Positions 54,638 through 62,566 of a stretch of 64,000 nt of DNA are shown here, piece after piece. Under the pieces are notes generated by a model. The model saw nothing but the letters and a program-made list of their open reading frames with translations, was not told the origin of the DNA and ran no database searches. The stretch is taken from NCBI RefSeq assembly GCF_900314695.1, contig NZ_OMWD01000002.1:33759-97758 (forward strand). Direction: 5' to 3'. Position 1 is the first letter of the stretch. Every line of letters begins with the position of its first letter. Source of the DNA: an uncultured Methanobrevibacter sp. (GTDB lineage: Archaea > Methanobacteriota > Methanobacteria > Methanobacteriales > Methanobacteriaceae). Both the position numbers and the translations under genes were made by a program.

Positions 54638-55792
54638 ATGTTTACTATAACTAATGGAATCATTTTAAAAGGCCAAGATTTGACATTAACAAAGGAAAAT
54701 ATTGTCGTTGATGATGGTATTATCATAGATATTGGAAAGGATTCTATGGAAGGCAAAATCATTGATGTAGATGGTGCTGTTGTTTGCCCGTCATTTATCA
54801 ATGGTCATATGCATATTGGTGATTCGATTATTAAAGATGAAGGATATTCTTTATCATTAAGTGAAATGGTAAAGCCTCCTGATGGTGTAAAGCATAAAGC
54901 ATTAGCTAATGCTGAAGATGAAGAAATTATATCTGCTATGAAAGACACAATGTGGGAAATGGTTGAAAGTGGAATCACACACTTTATTGATTATCGCGAA
55001 GGTGGAATAAAAGGTGTCGAACTTTTAAAAAAGGCGGCACGCGATATTCCAATAAAACCTATAATTTTAGGGCGTGATGACAGTTTTTATGGTGATAGCC
55101 CTGATTTAAGGAAAGTCAAAATTGCTGTTCGCAAACTTCTAAAAATTGCTGACGGCATTGCTCCAAGCGGCTTTGGAGAAATTACGGATGAAGTTGCTCA
55201 GATAATTGTTGATGAATGCAGAAAAAATAATAAGATTTCTTCAATTCATGTGGCGGAATCCGAATCCAATCAAATAGAATCATTGGATCAATTCAATAAA
55301 ACAGAAATAGGAAGGGGTGTTGAATCTGAATTCAGTCAATTGGTTCATTTAACTAATCCAAAAGTTGATGATTTAAATTCAGTTTCAAAATCAAATCAGA
55401 ATGTTGTTGTCTGTCCAAGAGCTAATGCAACGTTAAATGTGGGAGTCACACCATTAAATCAAATTCTAAATTTGGGTATTAAACCATTAATTGGAACGGA
55501 CAATGTGATGCTCAACTCTCCAAACATGTTCAGAGAATTGGAATTCACTTTAAAACTTATGTCAGTTTATTATAATGATTATTTAAATCCAAAAGAGTTA
55601 TTAAAAATGACTACCACTAATGTCTGTGGTAGTGAAATTAATCATGTTGTTGAAAAGTCATTAATTTCAGTTGGTTGTCCTGCTGAATTCATGGTGTCAA
55701 ATTCTTTTTCTATTAATCCTTACTTAAATATGATAAATCGTTGCGAATCGAAAAATATATTATATATCATTAATAAAAAATTAAACATATAG
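54638..55792 (+). CDS. Amidohydrolase-family protein, archaeal chlorohydrolase-like
   Basis: The 384-residue protein has the amidohydrolase layout: N-terminal beta domain ending VVCPSFINGHMHIGDS (metal His-x-His), SIHVAESES, CPRANATLNVGVTP and LIGTDNVMLNSPNMFREL with the late metal Asp. It resembles the archaeal branch of the cytosine-deaminase/atrazine-chlorohydrolase group, usually deaminases of purines or SAH-like nucleosides. Substrate unknown. No ribosome site precedes the ATG. Confidence 0.88.
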   Translation: MFTITNGIILKGQDLTLTKENIVVDDGIIIDIGKDSMEGKIIDVDGAVVCPSFINGHMHIGDSIIKDEGYSLSLSEMVKPPDGVKHKALANAEDEEIISAMKDTMWEMVESGITHFIDYREGGIKGVELLKKAARDIPIKPIILGRDDSFYGDSPDLRKVKIAVRKLLKIADGIAPSGFGEITDEVAQIIVDECRKNNKISSIHVAESESNQIESLDQFNKTEIGRGVESEFSQLVHLTNPKVDDLNSVSKSNQNVVVCPRANATLNVGVTPLNQILNLGIKPLIGTDNVMLNSPNMFRELEFTLKLMSVYYNDYLNPKELLKMTTTNVCGSEINHVVEKSLISVGCPAEFMVSNSFSINPYLNMINRCESKNILYIINKKLNI

Positions 55793-55834
55793 TATAATGG
55801 TATAATTTATATACTATATAGGGAGATGTTAATA

Positions 55835-56257
55835 ATGTATAAAAAAATATTAGTCCCAACTGATGGGTCTGAATTCGCAAAAAAAGCACAAAGACACGCT
55901 CTATTTTTAGCTAAGGTTAGTGGAGCTGAAATTGTGGCTGTAAGCGTTACTGAAAATAATTTTGTTAACGGGCTTCCATTAGATGATGAAATATATCAGT
56001 TAAATCAAGTCTTAAATGAAAGATCTGAGGAAAACCTTAAGGAATTTGATAAGTTAAATGAGGATGATATTAAAATCACTCATGTCATTAGGGAAGGTTC
56101 TCCTGCTAGGGTTATTTTAGAAGTGGCAAATGAGGAACAGGTTGATTTAATTGTTATGGGAAGTTCAGGTAAATCTGGCTTCGATAGATTTATTATGGGT
56201 AGTGTGGCAGATAAAGTTGTAAACTCTGCTAAGTGTGCTGTTCTTGTAGTGCATTAG
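55835..56257 (+). CDS. Universal stress protein (UspA family)
   Basis: The 140-residue protein has the Usp fold: YKKILVPTDGSEFAKKAQRHAL, and the ATP-binding signature VMGSSGKSGFDRFIMGSVADKVVNSAKCAVLVV (G-2x-G-9x-G-S/T). It probably binds ATP and acts in stress signalling. ATG 55835 is preferred over the in-frame ATG 55826 because GGGAG lies nine bases before it. A CBS-domain gene follows on the same strand, a common pairing. Confidence 0.92.
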   Translation: MYKKILVPTDGSEFAKKAQRHALFLAKVSGAEIVAVSVTENNFVNGLPLDDEIYQLNQVLNERSEENLKEFDKLNEDDIKITHVIREGSPARVILEVANEEQVDLIVMGSSGKSGFDRFIMGSVADKVVNSAKCAVLVVH

Positions 56258-56299
56258 ATTCTACCTTTTTTATTTCATATTAATTATATAGGTGTTTTT

Positions 56300-57139
56300 A
56301 TGTTAGTCAAAAGAACAATGTCTAAAAATGTTGTAAGTGTTTCTGTACCTGGAAACCGTGAAAAAGTTTTAGACTTAATGAGAAAAGAAAATAAAGCAGT
56401 ACTTCCAGTAGTAAAAGAAGACACTAATATATTGGTAGGTGTTATTACTCGTTCAGATTTAATTAATAATCCTGATGAAGAACAACTTGCAATGTTAATG
56501 AGTAGGGAATTAGTTACCGTAAGTCCTGATGATGATGTAACTGATGCTGCACGTGAAATGATTGAGAATAATGTTAGAAGAGTTCCTGTTGTTAATGATG
56601 ATGGGGAATTGGTAGGAATTATCACTTCATTTGATTTGGTATCCAAAGCATTAACAAAAGTTGATGTTGATGATGCAGTTGAAAATTATATGATTACTAC
56701 CGTTCCGACAACTTGGGAAAAAGCTCCATTGAATGTGGCATTTGAAACCATGAATCAATTCGGTTTAAAATCAGTATTGGCATTGGATGATGATGCAAAA
56801 TTATCAGGTATTTTAACAGAAACTGATTTTATTGCTGAAATAGAAATAATTTCCGAAAGAAGTGAACACAGTTCCACTGTTGGAACTGAAGGTGATAAAT
56901 GGTCATGGGACAGTACTTCCGTATTGTACATTGAGAAAAATCATTTAAAATTCACTGAAAAAGTTGTTGGCGATGTTGCAGTTGGTAATGTGGAAGTAGC
57001 TAACTCAAAAACTAAAGTCACAGACTGTGCTAAAAAAATGAAATCATTAAATATTGAACAAATTCCGGTTATTGGTGTTGAAGGAGATTTAGTTGGACTA
57101 GTTAGAGCTAGTGATTTAATTAAAGCATTAGTTGAATAA
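56300..57139 (+). CDS. CBS-domain protein with four CBS motifs
   Basis: The 279-residue protein is built of four CBS motifs, beginning near residues 4 (RTMSKNVVSVSV), 74 (SRELVTVSPDD), 131 (ENYMITTVPTT) and 215 (EKVVGDVAVGNV). Each ends with a G(V/I)(I/V)T or GL(V/I)R.SDL element. CBS pairs bind adenosyl ligands such as AMP, ATP or SAM and regulate partners; with no catalytic domain attached it is a stand-alone sensor. It is followed by the unknown gene at 57150. Confidence 0.92.
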   Translation: MLVKRTMSKNVVSVSVPGNREKVLDLMRKENKAVLPVVKEDTNILVGVITRSDLINNPDEEQLAMLMSRELVTVSPDDDVTDAAREMIENNVRRVPVVNDDGELVGIITSFDLVSKALTKVDVDDAVENYMITTVPTTWEKAPLNVAFETMNQFGLKSVLALDDDAKLSGILTETDFIAEIEIISERSEHSSTVGTEGDKWSWDSTSVLYIEKNHLKFTEKVVGDVAVGNVEVANSKTKVTDCAKKMKSLNIEQIPVIGVEGDLVGLVRASDLIKALVE

Positions 57140-57149
57140 TTGTGATATG

Positions 57150-57605
57150 ATGGTTGTTAGTCCTGTATTGCTAGTAAAAGTTATTGAAAGTGGTGTGAGT
57201 GTTCGTGCAAGATATTATGATGATTTTGCAGAACATGAAATAATCCTTAATTCAGTAATTACTTATTGGTGGGCTAATGACTTGCCACCTGCTAAAAAGT
57301 TTTTGGAACTTTTTGATTCAGTAATCAAAAGAACCATCAATGAAATCATACCTCATAAAATCTTAAATTTAAAGTATGATGTTAAAGCTAATCAGAATTT
57401 GGATGATGCTTCAGAAATCGAAATCAATTTGATTAGTGTTGATGCAGATGGTGTTGGGTTTAAAATTGATGCTGAGACCATTTCACTGAAAGGGCTTAGA
57501 AAAGTCGATGATGTTTTTGAACCTAAAGAGTTTACCACAACTTTTGACCAGTGTATTGAAACTCCAGATATTGTTTTAAAAAAATATAAAGAGATGAAAG
57601 AATAA
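57150..57605 (+). CDS. Unknown protein downstream of the CBS gene
   Basis: The 151-residue soluble protein (MVVSPVLLVKVIESGVSVRA) has mixed strands and helices and a WWANDLPPAKKFLELFD segment. No family recognised. The frame is open back to a TTG at 57132, but GTGAT (57142-57146) lies three bases before the ATG at 57150, the spacing used by several other genes here. It follows the CBS gene by ten bases, so they are probably co-transcribed. Confidence 0.72.
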   Translation: MVVSPVLLVKVIESGVSVRARYYDDFAEHEIILNSVITYWWANDLPPAKKFLELFDSVIKRTINEIIPHKILNLKYDVKANQNLDDASEIEINLISVDADGVGFKIDAETISLKGLRKVDDVFEPKEFTTTFDQCIETPDIVLKKYKEMKE

Positions 57606-57736
57606 TCTACTTTCCCTCACAAATTCAACTTTCATTATTTTAATTTCATGGTTAATATAATGATAGTTGTTGTCACTTTTTTTATTTTAATTAATTCAAT
57701 TTTAATTTAAATTTATTTTAATTTAAAAAATAGAAT

Positions 57737-58399
57737 TTATTTGCTTTGGCATATAATAGATTGGATATGCTTTAACAATAATTTGGCATCCTCTTTTTTG
57801 ATGTCTTTACTTTCACGAATAAAATTAATTAGGATTTCTTTTTTATTATCATCTAAACTTGATTCATTCAAGACTAAAGAATAATTTCGTTTTGGATAAT
57901 ATGTTTTTTTGGCAATGCTCAACAATTCATCTTTTTCTTCTTCACTTATAATGTTTTCAGATGTTGCATTGTCGAAAACATATCTCATGTTTATTAATGG
58001 AACTGAAAGGGCTTCTAAACTTTCACCATCCAACATTACTGCAACTTCATCATCTGAATCAATCGCACCTGTTGCATATTGTTCGTAGCAATATCCAATA
58101 CCTGTCATTCCTAATGTGTCAAGTTCTGATGCTCTCAATGCACCCATACTTGAAGCTCCAAAGACGTCAATGTCTGAATTAATTGCATTCAGAATCTCTT
58201 TATGTCCAACTGCAGAGTTTTGGTGAAAGACTCCATCAATTATTCCAATGATATCGGGATGCTTTTTTAAAGCGAGGTTTAAATCACCTCTTTTAATTGG
58301 CCTTTCATAAATCACATCTACGTCGGCACTGCTGTCCAGTATTTCTTTTGCTTCATTGAATGGTAAGGAAAGACCTGTGTAAATTATAACTTTAATCAT
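57737..58399 (-). CDS. tfuA: TfuA-like protein, McrA thioamidation partner
   Basis: The 220-residue protein has the TfuA core (IIYTGLSLPFNEAKEIL; IIGIIDGVFHQNSAVGHKEIL; GASSMGALRASEL; YEQYATGAIDSDDEVAV). In methanogens TfuA works with YcaO to convert a glycine of methyl-coenzyme M reductase to thioglycine, probably handling the sulfur donor. The ycaO gene lies five bases upstream, which supports this. Confidence 0.93.
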   Translation of the reverse strand: MIKVIIYTGLSLPFNEAKEILDSSADVDVIYERPIKRGDLNLALKKHPDIIGIIDGVFHQNSAVGHKEILNAINSDIDVFGASSMGALRASELDTLGMTGIGYCYEQYATGAIDSDDEVAVMLDGESLEALSVPLINMRYVFDNATSENIISEEEKDELLSIAKKTYYPKRNYSLVLNESSLDDNKKEILINFIRESKDIKKEDAKLLLKHIQSIICQSK

Positions 58400-58404
58400 A
58401 TAAA

Positions 58405-59607
58405 TCAGACTTTTAAAAATCTATATCCTGCTCGACTTGGGTCAATTGTGTAAAGTTCCATTTCCGGAATAACTACTCTAACAACACTTACATCAAGTTC
58501 CGGCCTTGTTAAATTGCTGTATAATATTTTTTGAATATCATTGGATACTAACTCGTCCTTAACGATTTCAATATCTCTTGTTATTGATGATGTGCTTTTA
58601 TTCTCAATATCTGATAATTTGATTTGTTCTTCTTCGTCTCTAAAATAAAATTTATTAATTCTTTTCATTCGTTCATAACCTGCTTCACGAGCAAAATCAG
58701 CTCTGACAGTGTCTTCACGAGCTCCGTTGATTTGTGTTGCTCGACTTTGTGCAACTTCTGTAAGAGCCCTTAAAATTGCAACTTCTGGGTCCAGATGAGT
58801 GCCCATTCCTAAAGTCAGAAGTCCAGCATCTTTTGTTATTGTGTCATCTGCAGAAGCAGCTATTGTAGGAATTTTAATGTCTGCAGTAAAGTCCATTAAT
58901 TTAATTTTAATGCCTTCACTCTCAAATTTTTCAATAATGTCGATAATGATTTCATTTTCAATGCTGCTTATATCGATTTGGGCATAGTTTTTATGGGTCA
59001 ATTCAAAAATGCTCCATGCATCTCTTTCAATGACTTCAAAGATTCCATGCAGGATTGCTTCTTCCAAGATATTTCCTGAAGCAAGGCCATTGGTATTTGA
59101 TTTAAATAGGCTTTGTGAGTCATCTTTAGAAATATATGGGTGGTAAATCGCATTTGTCGGAATATAATATTCCCTATTTGAAATAAGGTCTATTGACTTA
59201 CTCCATTCAAGACTCAAATCACTAATGTCTTTTTTCTCAAATTCCTTTGGTAAATTTAAGCTTTTAGGATCAATGTATTCTCCAAACTCTTCAATTTCAG
59301 ACAAACTTGCAATAATGGTTTCATCGATGTCTTGTCTTTCGGCAGAATATCTCTCAAAGCCTTCCATCATTGCAGATGCTTTTGCATGATCTTTGGTTAT
59401 TCCTTTTCCTCCGTATATGCTAACCGCACCATCTTCAGCAGTTGGTCTGATTGCAGTATATATTGGAAGGCCGATTCTGTCTAAATCAGTAATATCTGCA
59501 ATACGTGTTATTCCAGCTACTTTTAACTTATTTTCATTGATTTCAATTGTTTTGCTTGGAGCAATTACTCTATGTGTTCCTGTAAAATATGTGATTTCTT
59601 CGCTCAT
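58405..59607 (-). CDS. ycaO: YcaO-family thioamide-forming enzyme
   Basis: The 400-residue protein is a YcaO-domain enzyme (GGKGITKDHAKASAMMEGFERYSAE; NTNGLASGNILEEAILHGIFEVIERDAWSI; ILRALTEVAQSRATQINGARED; VRVVIPEMELYTIDPSRAGYR). It phosphorylates a peptide amide with ATP so that sulfide can replace oxygen. With TfuA next door the expected substrate is the McrA glycine. It is shorter than bacterial ribosomal-S12 YcaO, as usual for methanogens. Confidence 0.94.
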   Translation of the reverse strand: MSEEITYFTGTHRVIAPSKTIEINENKLKVAGITRIADITDLDRIGLPIYTAIRPTAEDGAVSIYGGKGITKDHAKASAMMEGFERYSAERQDIDETIIASLSEIEEFGEYIDPKSLNLPKEFEKKDISDLSLEWSKSIDLISNREYYIPTNAIYHPYISKDDSQSLFKSNTNGLASGNILEEAILHGIFEVIERDAWSIFELTHKNYAQIDISSIENEIIIDIIEKFESEGIKIKLMDFTADIKIPTIAASADDTITKDAGLLTLGMGTHLDPEVAILRALTEVAQSRATQINGAREDTVRADFAREAGYERMKRINKFYFRDEEEQIKLSDIENKSTSSITRDIEIVKDELVSNDIQKILYSNLTRPELDVSVVRVVIPEMELYTIDPSRAGYRFLKV

Positions 59608-59610
59608 AAT

Positions 59611-60252
59611 CTAAAATCCTAAATCTGTCCTTACCATGATTTCAAAGCCCATTGTCATAGGTAATGCTGTCATAATACCTGCAATGGCTATTGTTACAAT
59701 CCAAATTCCAACATTCCATCTTAAAACTTTGGACCCGTCAAGGTTTCCAATAGGCAATAGATTAAACACTGCCAAGAAACTGTTGATTGAATATCCTAAA
59801 GCACATATTTGGTATATTAATAATGAAGTCTGTGAAGTAAATGCAGATCGATATACCAAAGTTGCAACAATAAAAAATAATGCTGCCAAGACAATATTCA
59901 CAACAGGTCCTGCAACGGATATTTTACCATTAATTTCATCTGTCATGTAATTTGCATATGTGTAGACTGCACCTGGGGCGGCAAATACGAATCCAAAAAA
60001 GGAAGTTATGAGTGCAAATATCAATCCTTGTGGCCATAATTTGAATTCTGCCCAGTATCCATACTTCATTGATACAAATTTATGTCCGAGCTCGTGTAAA
60101 ATAAAACCAAGCCCCACACCAACCATAATCATTGGAAGTATGGCCATTAAAGCAGCCATATCTCTTCCGGTATTTGCGATACCGAAACAAAGAGAAATAA
60201 CGACAAATGCAATAAATAAATCTCTTATTTCACTGCTTGTAAATTTTAACAT
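59611..60252 (-). CDS. M50-type (site-2 protease-like) membrane metallopeptidase
   Basis: The 213-residue protein has five or six membrane helices, the zinc motif HELGHKFVS (HExxH) and the second motif FNLLPIGNLDGSKV (NxxPxxxLDG), the two marks of site-2 proteases. No PDZ or CBS domain is attached. The frame is open to 60303, but ATG 60252 begins FTSSEIRDLFIAF just 24 nt from a palindromic TATA box, giving a leaderless start. The substrate is unknown. Confidence 0.9.
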   Translation of the reverse strand: MLKFTSSEIRDLFIAFVVISLCFGIANTGRDMAALMAILPMIMVGVGLGFILHELGHKFVSMKYGYWAEFKLWPQGLIFALITSFFGFVFAAPGAVYTYANYMTDEINGKISVAGPVVNIVLAALFFIVATLVYRSAFTSQTSLLIYQICALGYSINSFLAVFNLLPIGNLDGSKVLRWNVGIWIVTIAIAGIMTALPMTMGFEIMVRTDLGF

Positions 60253-60270
60253 AGTTTTAAAATATCTAAT

Positions 60271-60282
60271 TTTATATATAAA
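60271..60282. promoter_or_regulatory. Palindromic TATA box serving two divergent leaderless genes
   Basis: TTTATATATAAA is its own complement. Its centre is 24-25 nt from the minus-strand ATG at 60252 and 25-26 nt from the plus-strand ATG at 60302. One element may fire in both directions. Confidence 0.55.
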
Positions 60283-60301
60283 GTTTTTTCTAATATTAAT
60301 C

Positions 60302-61321
60302 ATGGACTTACATATAGATAATATTTTAAAAGATTTGGAAAAGGATGATATTCAAGCTTATTTATTGACTCAATTTACTAATGTTGAGTATATTTCAAAT
60401 TATAAACCAACCAGCTTTGCTTTTTGTATTATTAAAGAAAATCCAATTATTTATGCCTCAAAAATGGATATGGAAATAGCCAACAAAAACTCTAAAATAG
60501 AGGTTAGGGAATTTGAATCATTTGATGTGATGCTTGGTGAGCTTAAAAATGATGGAATAAAAAATTTAGCCATTGAGCCAAGTTTACCGTATAGCACTTA
60601 TGAAAAGTTCAAGGATGATTTCACAATATCTTCCAAAAATTATGTTGGTAAGCAAAGAATGATTAAAACACCTTCAGAAATAAGCAATATCGAAAAAGCG
60701 ACTGAAATTGCACAAAATGCTTTTGTGAGTTTGGATATTTTGAATCGAAGTGATTGTGAGAACACTGTTGCATTTGATTTGGTAAAAGCGATGATTGAAA
60801 ATGGTGCTTCCAAGGAATCATTTGACACTATTGTAACTAGCGGGGCTAATTCAAGCCTTCCTCATGCAGTTCCTCAAAATAAACAACTTGGACGGCCAAT
60901 ATTGATTGATTGGGGTGCAATTTATAATGGTTATTGTTCGGACAATACTCGTACGATGGTTTACAGTGAATTTCAACATGAAATTTGGGATATTGTGGCC
61001 GAAGCCCATGACAAGGCGATTAAATCCATAAAACCTGGAATTAAATGTTGTGAGGTTGACAAGATTGCCCGTGATATTATTGGGGAATATGGTTATGGTG
61101 ATAAATTCATTCATTCAACTGGTCATAGTTTAGGTCTTGATATTCATGAAACTCCTGGTTTTTCAATTCGTGATGAAACAATTATTGAGAAGGGAATGGT
61201 TATAACTGTAGAACCTGGAATTTATTTGGAAGGGGAATTTGGAGTTAGGCTCGAAGACACAGTTTCAATAGATAAACGGGCGAATGTTATTGGGAATTTA
61301 CCGTTAATGGTTGATGAATAA
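60302..61321 (+). CDS. M24 family peptidase (Xaa-Pro dipeptidase-like)
   Basis: The 339-residue protein has a creatinase-type N-terminal domain and a pita-bread catalytic domain: ILIDWGAIYNGYCSDNTRTM (two Asp), FIHSTGHSLGLDIHETPGFS (His), TVEPGIYLEGEFGVRLEDTV (two Glu). It cleaves X-Pro dipeptides or removes N-terminal X before Pro. The frame is open well upstream (to 60008), but that stretch is antisense to the protease; ATG 60302 starts the family-like MDLHIDNILKDLEKDDIQAY and sits 25 nt from the shared TATA box. Confidence 0.92.
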   Translation: MDLHIDNILKDLEKDDIQAYLLTQFTNVEYISNYKPTSFAFCIIKENPIIYASKMDMEIANKNSKIEVREFESFDVMLGELKNDGIKNLAIEPSLPYSTYEKFKDDFTISSKNYVGKQRMIKTPSEISNIEKATEIAQNAFVSLDILNRSDCENTVAFDLVKAMIENGASKESFDTIVTSGANSSLPHAVPQNKQLGRPILIDWGAIYNGYCSDNTRTMVYSEFQHEIWDIVAEAHDKAIKSIKPGIKCCEVDKIARDIIGEYGYGDKFIHSTGHSLGLDIHETPGFSIRDETIIEKGMVITVEPGIYLEGEFGVRLEDTVSIDKRANVIGNLPLMVDE

Positions 61322-61378
61322 TATTAAATATTATTAATGACATAACTTTAACTACTATTTGGATTAAATGGGATTTTT

Positions 61379-61600
61379 ATGGATACGGATAAATTGACAC
61401 GTGCTGTGTGTTCATTTTTTGTACCGGGTCTTGGACAGCTAATGAATGGTGAGATTGGAAAAGGTTTGGCATTATTAATAATATTTATTGTCTTATGGAT
61501 TGCTCTTTTATCATTGGGCATTATTATTGTTCAAACTATTTTTGGCATAGTTGTTAGGTTGTTTGCAGCTTATGATGCATATAATTATGTTGGATTTTAA
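61379..61600 (+). CDS. Small two-helix membrane protein
   Basis: The 73-residue protein (DTDKLTRAVCSFFVPGLGQLMNG) has the FVPGLGQL..GE..KG pattern followed by two membrane helices and a DAYNY end, as in TM2/DUF5683-like small membrane proteins. Function unknown. It lies 57 bases after the M24 peptidase on the same strand. Confidence 0.8.
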   Translation: MDTDKLTRAVCSFFVPGLGQLMNGEIGKGLALLIIFIVLWIALLSLGIIIVQTIFGIVVRLFAAYDAYNYVGF

Positions 61601-61775
61601 ACTTCTTGGATTGTAGGCAGGATTATTTCTTGCACAATAAAGTTTAAATTTCTATTCCTTTTTTCCTATTATTTTCTAATTTCATGTTTTTTTTTTGCAT
61701 GTTATTGAATCATATGATAATGATGGTTGGTACGGGTATTTAATAGTTAAATAAGATTAGAGAGTAGGTGGAATA

Positions 61776-62546
61776 TTGAAATTAAATAATGTTATGCACA
61801 ATCTGTTAAATGCTTTGATAATTATTGATATTATATTAATTTCAGTGTCACTATTTGTGCCGAATAATATTTTTCCAGTATTGTACTTTGACATTTTTGT
61901 TTGCATATTGCTTTTAATTGATTGGGTAAAAGACTTATATAACTCCAATCCAAAATCGGATTTTTTAAAAAAACCTAGTACTTGGGTTTCATTAATAGCA
62001 TCAATTCCATTTCAGGTTTTGCTGCCTGTCATTATTCCGGGTGTTAATCTTTTAAGGTATTTCAGACTTTTAAAATTACTTAGGGTTCTAATATTATTTG
62101 ATAAGTTCTTTGATGGTTTCGGAAATTTTATAAAACGGAGTAATTTGCATTTTATATCTGTGGGAGTATTTGTGACTATAATTTCATATACTGCCCTATT
62201 TCATACTTTTGGCTCATCATACAACCTTTTTGATTATTTTTATTTGGTTATAGTGACTATTACAACAGTGGGTTATGGAGATATCGTTCCTTTAACAGTT
62301 GCAGAGAAAATCATTTCAATCTGTTTAATCATTACTGGAGTGTTTGTATTTTCATTGACTACTGCAGGAATATCTTCATTTTTAACAAATCGATTGATTG
62401 AAAAGGACAGTCACGATGTAACTTTGGAAGATATCAAAACTGATTTGAATGATATTCAAAAGGAAAATTCATCATTAAAAGAGGAAGTTCGAGAGTTAAA
62501 AGATGAAATTCATGAATTAAAGGATTTGCTCAATAAAAAAGATTAG
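61776..62546 (+). CDS. Voltage-sensor-type potassium channel
   Basis: The 256-residue protein has six membrane segments. The fourth carries basic residues every third position (LLRYFRLLKLLRVLIL), a voltage-sensor pattern. The pore loop has the selectivity filter TTVGYGDIVP. The C-terminus is a coiled coil (about 215-255, IQKENSSLKEEVRELKDEIHELKDLL) that probably assembles the tetramer; no RCK domain is present. The start is TTG, supported by AGGTGG four bases before it; the first internal ATG comes five codons later. Confidence 0.92.
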   Translation: MKLNNVMHNLLNALIIIDIILISVSLFVPNNIFPVLYFDIFVCILLLIDWVKDLYNSNPKSDFLKKPSTWVSLIASIPFQVLLPVIIPGVNLLRYFRLLKLLRVLILFDKFFDGFGNFIKRSNLHFISVGVFVTIISYTALFHTFGSSYNLFDYFYLVIVTITTVGYGDIVPLTVAEKIISICLIITGVFVFSLTTAGISSFLTNRLIEKDSHDVTLEDIKTDLNDIQKENSSLKEEVRELKDEIHELKDLLNKKD

Positions 62547-62566
62547 ATATATATTAAAATGATGTC

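Noticed and set aside
60008..60301. Upstream extension of the M24 peptidase frame, giving a 437-residue protein
   Set aside because: The extra stretch is antisense to the M50 protease, is not family-like, and the ATG at 60302 fits both the peptidase start and the TATA spacing.
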